A stretch of DNA of 64,000 bases. Source: Coriaria nepalensis. Taxonomy: Eukaryota; Streptophyta; Magnoliopsida; Cucurbitales; Coriariaceae. Made by a program: the position numbers and the translations under genes. The stretch lies in assembly GCA_027186245.1 (NCBI GenBank), contig CP114486.1, forward strand, positions 11,112,501 to 11,176,500, written 5' to 3'. Below, in pieces: positions 58,120-64,000 of this stretch. Positions within the stretch are counted from its first letter, which is position 1. Each line of letters starts with the position of its first letter. Below the pieces are notes generated by a model. The model did not search any database. It was not told where the DNA came from and saw nothing but the letters and a program-made list of their open reading frames with translations.

Positions 58120-59340
58120 TTTTTTTTTTTTTTTTTTTAATTGGTGGATTTTAACTTGATTTTGAAGGGAAGCTAAAACAACGTTTATATGTAATGAAGA
58201 ACCTAAAGTCAGAAGAAGAAAGGAATAATGTTTTAATAAAGTTTATGAACTGGTTCTTATTCGTATTCTAAGATCAAAAGGAGATCAGATCACGTTAATG
58301 TGTTTTTGGGTATTATTCTTGTTCCTTGTCTTTTTTTGCTGGACCAGTCCCTTAAGCATTTTACAGTACTAGGAAGTTAGTAAGTAAGATGATACGTCGT
58401 GTGTTGTTTTTTTTTTTTCCTAAAGACAAATTGGGCTCTGTGGGAATCATATGATACGCGTTGTTTAGCGGTTGATGTTCTTAGTTAGGGTTGGAACTTG
58501 TGGAAAGTTGAATCTGGTGAAAATTACTTTCTTTCATACAATAAAGAGACCTTTTAACTGCATGATAGTAAATATGCTGACAGATATATTTTCGTTTATA
58601 GAAAATAATATGATATACAGAAATTTAGAAAAATTATGAATAGCAATATTATAAATTGAGTGATCATAATTATAAATCTATATGATAAGGTGATATAATA
58701 TAATATGTAGTGATTTAATAAAGTTCATATATATAGATGCAGCATGAGCATTAGGTGCTTTTGATATTTATTAAGCACAAATGTTACTTTACACGTTTGC
58801 ATTGTCGCGACAATTAACGAGTAATTATTAAAATAATTAAGTAATGATAGATAAATTTTTAAATATTGGAAATTCAAAATTTATTGTTGTTGAAAAAACT
58901 ATTTAAATATTTTGACAAACAGTATGAATGTTGATAAAACAAAATCACTATTTTATAGATGCCTTGTTTGTCTATAAATAAAAACAAAGAGAATGGAACT
59001 TTAGATATTAATTTTTTTCTTTGTTCAACTTTCTCTGCTGCTCAAAAATTAAAAAAACGTTCATATATGCAACCATAAATTTTTTTTACTTTTGCTTGGT
59101 GCAAATTCACAAAGGCTTCTCAAATACCGAAAACTATTTTCATTTAAGCCCATGAACAACGAGAATGAAAATATTATTTTTCAAAAAATGGAAGAGTTCA
59201 TGTAGAACCGATATGCATGTTGCTTAGTAGTAAGAGTTCAACTAAGCATGTGCAGCGGGCCATTCAGACTGGTCCCATATTTGAATCATCCAAAAGTCAT
59301 AAGTCGAGCGGAAATCTAGCTGACTTTTGAGTTTGGAATG
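58120..59340. other. Spacer upstream of the CML gene
   Basis: Poly-T at 58120-58138 directly before the start codon of the CML gene (poly-A in its sense strand, so in the leader), otherwise AT-rich with no gene. Confidence 0.5.
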
Positions 59341-59348
59341 AATCAAAT

Positions 59349-59420
59349 CTTTTAAAGTAGGATTCGAACCTACAACCAGTCAGTTAACAATTGACCACTT
59401 TACCACTGAGCTACTATGGA
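59349..59420 (-). pseudogene. trnN-GUU: Plastid-type tRNA-Asn(GUU) relic
   Basis: Seventy-two bases, the same length as plastid trnN. The minus strand keeps the D-arm GTAGCTCAGTGGTA, the anticodon loop TTGTTAA with anticodon GTT, CTGACTGGT, and a perfect T-arm GTAGGTTCGAATCCTAC. The acceptor stem is destroyed: the 5' end TCCATA cannot pair with the 3' end TTTAAAAG, and the anticodon stem has an A-C mismatch. It is therefore an organelle-derived, non-functional copy. Plant mitochondria also carry plastid-derived trnN, so transfer via mitochondrial DNA is possible. Confidence 0.85.
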
Positions 59421-59599
59421 ACCATGGGAAATTATATCTCTTAGAATTTAATTCGCGCTCTCAATCCGTGACCAATATGAGCTCTAGGTTTTCATTCACA
59501 ACTCCCAAAACTTCTTCGTAGTAGCTCATTCTATGCCTCATTTCGTAGAGAATCTCAAAGTGACTCTATTTCATTATATTTCATCTATATCCCTTATTA

Positions 59600-59740
59600 G
59601 TATCTGATCACTTCTTCCTATTATTTTTACAGAACTTCCCTTCTATATCAGCAAACCGTCACCTATTAATACAACACCAACATTAGTTGATTCCAAATTA
59701 AGAGCAACCTATAGTATCTTTTTCAAATTCCACTAATTCC
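59600..59740 (-). pseudogene. atpA: Plastid atpA fragment (ATP synthase CF1 alpha)
   Basis: The minus strand encodes ELVEFEKDTIG, then after a frameshift ALNLES-NVGVVLIGDGLLI, stop, KGSSVKIIGRS-QI. This is the N-terminal beta-barrel part of plastid ATP synthase alpha, where the native protein has a continuous frame. It matches the plastid subunit better than the mitochondrial one (GDGL and EGSSVK-type motifs). About 47 codons are covered, with one frameshift and one in-frame TAG. Together with the trnN relic 180 bp away it marks an insertion of organelle DNA. Confidence 0.8.
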
Positions 59741-59860
59741 TAAAAGGATAGGAGAAATCATAAATATTTATTTGCATTCAGATATTGAATGAAGTTCTTC
59801 CATCCTATCCTGGTTCTGGGGGTGCATCTGCTTTATGCGCCTCCATGCACTTCACTTTTT

Positions 59861-59905
59861 GTCTCAACTGTTTGATTTCTTTAAGGAAAATCAAGCGGTT
59901 GAGAC
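59861..59905. repeat. 17-bp stem-loop next to the organelle insert
   Basis: Arms 59861-59877 (GTCTCAACTGTTTGATT) and 59889-59905 (AATCAAGCGGTTGAGAC) with an 11-nt loop. The only two mismatches become G-U pairs in a plus-strand RNA, so that strand pairs along all 17 positions. It resembles plastid mRNA 3'-end hairpins and may belong to the same insert. Confidence 0.6.
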
Positions 59906-60310
59906 TCATTTATTTTTAAATTGAAATTTTAATTTTTAAAAACTCAGGGTATTTTTTCTAAATTGAGATTCATAGTTAAAACCTCCTTAAAAAAGGTTTA
60001 GTGAATCTTCTTCTTATCAGTATAGAGATTAATGCCTTAAATCAACTTAATATAAGATTGGTTTTGAGTTTTGAGGCTGTTTAGAATTTGAAGGTCTGAA
60101 GACACCATTACTGGCAGCAAACTCAAACATGGGAGATAGATAATAGGTTCTTCATCTTTGTGGGAACAATAATGGTGGGTTATTTAATAAGAGACTTAGT
60201 ATGTTTCCCTTCTTTGTACTCGTTACTTTGTTTTGTCTCTGAGTTTCTTCAATCAAATTTGAAATTTCCAAGCTTTTCTTCGATTTTCTTGAATGCCTAT
60301 ATATGTAATA

Positions 60311-60573
60311 TGTATAAGAGAAGTAAAATGTGAAGACTCTACTTGATTCATATTATTTCATGAGGGTAAGATATATACAAAGGGATTCAATACATAGTTA
60401 TGGAAATAATATTTGAAATATTAATATACAAATTGAAAGGAAACATAATAAATACATCAGTTGGCTTGGGCAATGTTAACAAAAAGCTTTTACACCTTAT
60501 TGCTAGCATTCTGTTTAGGTAGTTGTGGACTTGAGGCTTAATTGTCACTTGACTAAGATGCTTCCCTTATACG
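60311..60573 (-). repeat. Putative copia 3' LTR (263 bp)
   Basis: Plus strand begins TGTATAAGAGAAG at 60311 and ends CTTCCCTTATACG at 60573. These are inverted repeats of each other except for two changes, one of which turns the canonical CA end into CG. Directly beyond is a C-run (GGGGG on the minus strand), the expected polypurine tract. The length suits a small copia LTR. Confidence 0.65.
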
Positions 60574-60589
60574 CCCCCATAAAATGGGA

Positions 60590-63500
60590 CTGCCATCAGC
60601 AAGATTGATCTTGCTTCTAAGATAGACGGTACGTGACTGAGATACATGCTTAGTTAATAAGTCGGCAAGCTGATCATGAGAGTGAACATATTGAACATGA
60701 AGCTAGCCCCATTGTACAAGATCTTAGACAAAGTGAAGATCTATCTGAATGTTTTTCATACGAGAATGTTGAACTAGATTCAAGCTCAAATAAGTCCACC
60801 AAGGTTGTCACACAACAAATTTGGTCGAGAGATGGGTGGATGACCATGTTCTTGTAGCAGGAATTGTAGCCATATAAATTCAAAAGTTTCCATGGCAAGT
60901 GCATGATACTCGCCCTCGGCAGATGATCGAGCAATTGCGTGTTGCTTCTTGGAGCACTAAGAAATAAGAGTAGATCCAAATAAGATAATATAAGTTAAAG
61001 TGCAACTATGATCATCAAGGTTGCCCATCCGCTCGGCATTCGAGTAGGCAATGATTATGGGTGGTCCATGTTAAGCACAATATCATGAAAGATTGTATTT
61101 TTTAAATACCTTAGTAACGACTTTGTGGTTGCCCAATGTGATTGGTGGGACGATGCATGAATCATGATAGATTGTTAACGAAAAATGAGATATTTGGCCG
61201 AGTTAATGAGAGATATTAAAGAGATCTAATAACATGTCGGTATGCAATGGGATCAATGGCAGCAACGCTATTAGATAGCTTAAGTGGCACATAAGTGGAG
61301 AGTGGGGTCATTACAATCATCCATATTAATTTTTTACAATAAGGCTCGAATGCATTTGTTATACCAAATTTCGGGACAAATTCGGTTGGATAACCTCAGA
61401 AACCGAGGTTGGGCATCATTGGCAGGGATCAGAAATAGAGTTAAGGGAAGATGATGATTGAGGTCGAGGTTAGGAAGGGCTAAGGTGGCATTAGCCTGCC
61501 CAACAATAACTAGGCAAGATAAGATGTCTCAAGAAGATGCTGAGGCTAAGCCATATATATCCTTGCTCAGCTCAGACTATTGAACAACTATGCTAATAGG
61601 GGCGATAGGTGGAAATAGACTGAGGTACCCTGGACGATGTTAGATTGAGGTGACTTTGAGCTACCCAGGAAGGCGTGTGAGTGGGGAGCATATCCCTTTC
61701 ATGCCAGATTATGGGGCGCTAACACCATCATGGGGCGCTGTCGAGAGTCTCCCAACTTAAACTAGGTATAAAAACTAAGTGACAAAACAGAAAAAGATAC
61801 TGCAAATTTCTCAAGAGAATAGCAAGTACATTAAATACTCCACACATTTCCCTCTAAAAAATTGACTAGAGCGTTGGAGTAGGCTTGGCCGACCACCACT
61901 CTGGCCGCAGTTTGCTGTTGAGTGTAGGTATTAATCTCGGGACATATTATGAATGGTAGATCTCTTCGTAGTGGATGAAAATCTATGTCAACAGTATTTA
62001 TGTTGAGAAAGAAATAAACATGAGGAAGTATGAACAACCTACACACCAAGAATAAAACTTAAAGGACTCATATCCTTCAATGAGAATTTCTTGTCAAGTT
62101 TAGCAATTATTTTAACAATAAAGTCATCCGAGTTACTAGTAATTATAAGATCATAGACGTACACCAAAAAGTAACAAGTGACAAATTCAGAGCAATAGAT
62201 GAACAAGGAAGAATCAGCCTTAATGTTAACGAAACCAAACTGGGGTAGAGCAAGTTTGAGGGTAGAATAAGAAGCATGTGGTGTTTGCTTCAGATTGTAG
62301 ATAGTCTTTTAAAGCTTACAAACATAATCTAGACGAGTCAGATCAGAGAAATTGGGAACTTGTTTTATACACACTATCTCAACCAAGTTGCCATGTAATA
62401 AGGCGTTGTTGCACGAATGGACCATCCTTGTGTTACAACAATAGTCAATATTAATCAAATTGTTACTGGCTTAACCATGAGATTGAACTTTTTTTTTGTA
62501 ATCAATCCTGGCCCTTTGAGTGAAACATTTCACCATAAGATGAGCTATGAATCGCTCGATCATACCATTTGCCTTTCTTTTAATCCTGAAAACTCACTTA
62601 CAACTAATTATATAAGTATTATCAGGTTTAGGAATCAAGACCTATATACCATGACCCATTAATGCCATGAGTTCCTGAGATATAGCTGACCGCTAGTGAG
62701 GTACGTGATTGCAAGACTAACATATGTGGGTTCTAGAGGTGGGGAAAATGGGTGTTTGGTAACGATAAAGATATTCCTTAGCTTATGGATACTGTTCATA
62801 ACACGTGTGGTCATTTGGTGGGTCCAAGTAGGATGATGAGTTAGGTTTGCAATAGAGGGAGGCTAAGACGACAGTTGTGGAGTTGTAGAGGAAGAGGACT
62901 AGGTATGAGAAGTTAGAAGCTCCAATTTAAAGTCTGTGAGGGGTGGGTTTGAAGCAATGGGTTAAAAGATATGAGAGTGAGCAGAGGAAGGTGAGTCTTA
63001 AGAAGAGACCGAAACAAATGTTGAATAATTACCTAGAGAAAAAGGTGAAAGTAGTTGTGGTTCTTGCAATGGAAATAGTGAGAGTAGTGGAGCAAGGAGC
63101 ACATGCGCAAGAGCAACAAAATTTGCTGAAGGTATCTTGACATGGGTTGGTGAGGAAAAAGGAGAAGTGGCAAAATGATAAAAGTCTTCATCAAAGATAA
63201 CGTGTCTTGATAGGTAGTGGGCCTTTATTTTAAGATCTTCATAAATATAAGCATTTAGGTTTTGAGAATAGCCCAAGAAAAGACTAGGATGGGCTTTGGG
63301 CTGGAGTTTGTGATTATAGGGATAACACAAACATCTTTTTTTTTTAAGTAGGTTAGTGGATTACCGAAAAGAAGTTCAAAGGGTGTTTTGTTGCGTAGTA
63401 AAGGGGTAAGAATTCGGTTGGTTAAATATGCGGCAGTTTGGAAAGCAAAGGCTAATAAGAGTGAGGAAGTGATGCATCGGTGAGAAAAATAATGTATGTT

Positions 63501-64000
63501 TCGACCAAATGCCGATAGCAACGTTTAGAAACACTATTTTGTTGGGGTGTGTATGAACAGTTGTGTAATGGCTTATCCTATGAAGCGAAAGACGCGATTT
63601 TAAGGCAATAAATTCCCCCAATTATAGGAGTAAAGAGATTTAATTTTTGATTAAAACGATTTTTAATAATGTGTTTAAATTGGAGGAAAATACGGTTAAC
63701 ACTTGATTTATTTGGTATGTAATAGAACCACATGTATTTGATAAAATGATCAACAAATAATAAATAATATTTTAACCTATTGGACCTATGGATTTGGGTT
63801 GGGTCCCAAATATCGATATAAATTAATTCAAGCGGATGACGGTTAGTAAAACTATTGGATAAAAACATAAGCTTATGAGTTTTATTCATGGAGCAACGGG
63901 TACACAAAGATGATTTGGCTAGAGAAACAAGTAAATGAAAAGAATTAACTAGATGAGTTACAATTTTATAAGACGGGTGACCAAGCCAACGATGCCATTC
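60590..64000 (-). pseudogene. Copia polyprotein (integrase-RT-RNase H), non-functional
   Basis: Pre-integrase WHRWLGHPS is at the window edge (about 63970-63999). The zinc-binding/integrase part has LCTRCSMNKTHK and LELIYIDIWDP (63770-63907), then AYLTNRI, LRNKTPFELLFGNP (63340-63440) and RHVIFDEDFY. RT segments: RIKRKANGMIERF, NALLHGNLVEI, VCKL, a stop, then KTIYNLKQTPHASY, ADSSLFIY and FLVYVYDLIITSNSDDF (62100-62640). RNase H: LTRPNISFFVN, FMHRPTNH, SSAEGEYHALA and LLCDN, ending HDQLADLLTKHVSQSRTVYL (60590-61250). The RT active-site motif, normally YVDD, reads YVYD near 62152-62163. Stops and frame changes are frequent. It cannot encode working enzymes. Confidence 0.88.
61330..61990. other. 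Foreign segment inside the copia pol region
   Basis: Copia sequence stops after the LFLSQHKY motif (about 61995 on the minus strand) and resumes with MTPLSTYVPLKLSNS (about 61250-61330). The intact family has only a short link of some 15-20 residues here. The roughly 650 bp between is less AT-rich, repeats GGGGCGCT (61708 and 61733) and shows no known domain. It is probably a secondary insertion; no target duplication was identified. Confidence 0.5.

Larger units (their letters stand above)
60311..64000 (-). mobile_element. Ty1/copia LTR retrotransposon, decayed, truncated by window end
   Basis: On the minus strand, from 64000 downward, the order is GAG-pre-integrase, integrase, reverse transcriptase, RNase H, polypurine tract and 3' LTR. 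This is the Ty1/copia order (integrase before reverse transcriptase). The element is riddled with stops and frameshifts. The gag region and 5' LTR lie beyond 64000. Confidence 0.88.

Overview
The window is nuclear DNA of a flowering plant, almost certainly a eudicot. It is AT-rich, the genes are sparse and interrupted by GT-AG introns, and all recognisable proteins are plant families: C-TERMINALLY ENCODED PEPTIDE (CEP) hormone precursors, a plant-type B3-domain protein, a 110-residue vacuolar ATPase subunit G, a calmodulin-like protein, a MAKR/DUF1645-like protein and a plant TMEM131 homologue. The remainder is AT-rich spacer, simple repeats and decayed transposable elements. The species cannot be named from what is visible.

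Layout. 1-3550: end of a minus-oriented LTR element with a 504-bp LTR, an initiator-methionine tRNA primer-binding site and about 3 kb of internal DNA with no reading frame (LARD-like). 4.2-4.93 kb: diverged tandem repeat of about 220 bp. 9.75-14.62 kb (-): three-exon TMEM131-like gene. 19.67-19.99 kb (-), 26.38-26.85 kb (-) and 40.23-40.55 kb (-): three single-domain CEP genes, with the two-exon VHA-G gene (23.1-24.8 kb, -) between the first two. 29.3-33.5 kb: repeat-built block holding an 80-bp tandem array, a 21-bp perfect inverted repeat and a GC-rich island. 34.6-37.6 kb (+): decayed hAT transposon. 45.37-47.97 kb (+): seven-exon B3 gene with upstream ORFs and a GC-AG intron. 49.14-49.81 kb (-): MAKR/DUF1645-like gene. 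57.44-58.12 kb (-): four-EF-hand calmodulin-like gene. 59.35-59.74 kb (-): organelle-derived insert with a plastid-type trnN(GUU) copy and a plastid atpA fragment. 60.31-64.0 kb (-): decayed Ty1/copia element with its 3' LTR, cut by the window end.

Coding models were built by joining reading frames at splice sites read from the sequence. Every multi-exon model gives an exact multiple of three: TMEM131-like 1287 aa, VHA-G 110 aa, B3 476 aa, MAKR-like 186 aa, CML 187 aa. Two of the three CEP genes need a start downstream of the longest open frame, because the frame opens on a non-ATG codon.

The most notable biology is the same-strand cluster of three CEP genes. The mature-peptide core is nearly identical in all three while the rest of each precursor has diverged almost completely, so they look like old tandem duplicates feeding one peptide-receptor pathway. 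No wholly new system was found. The other points of interest are gene-structure details (uORFs, a GC-AG intron, a 17-nt last coding exon), a chimeric organelle insert, and several unclassified repeats and hairpins.
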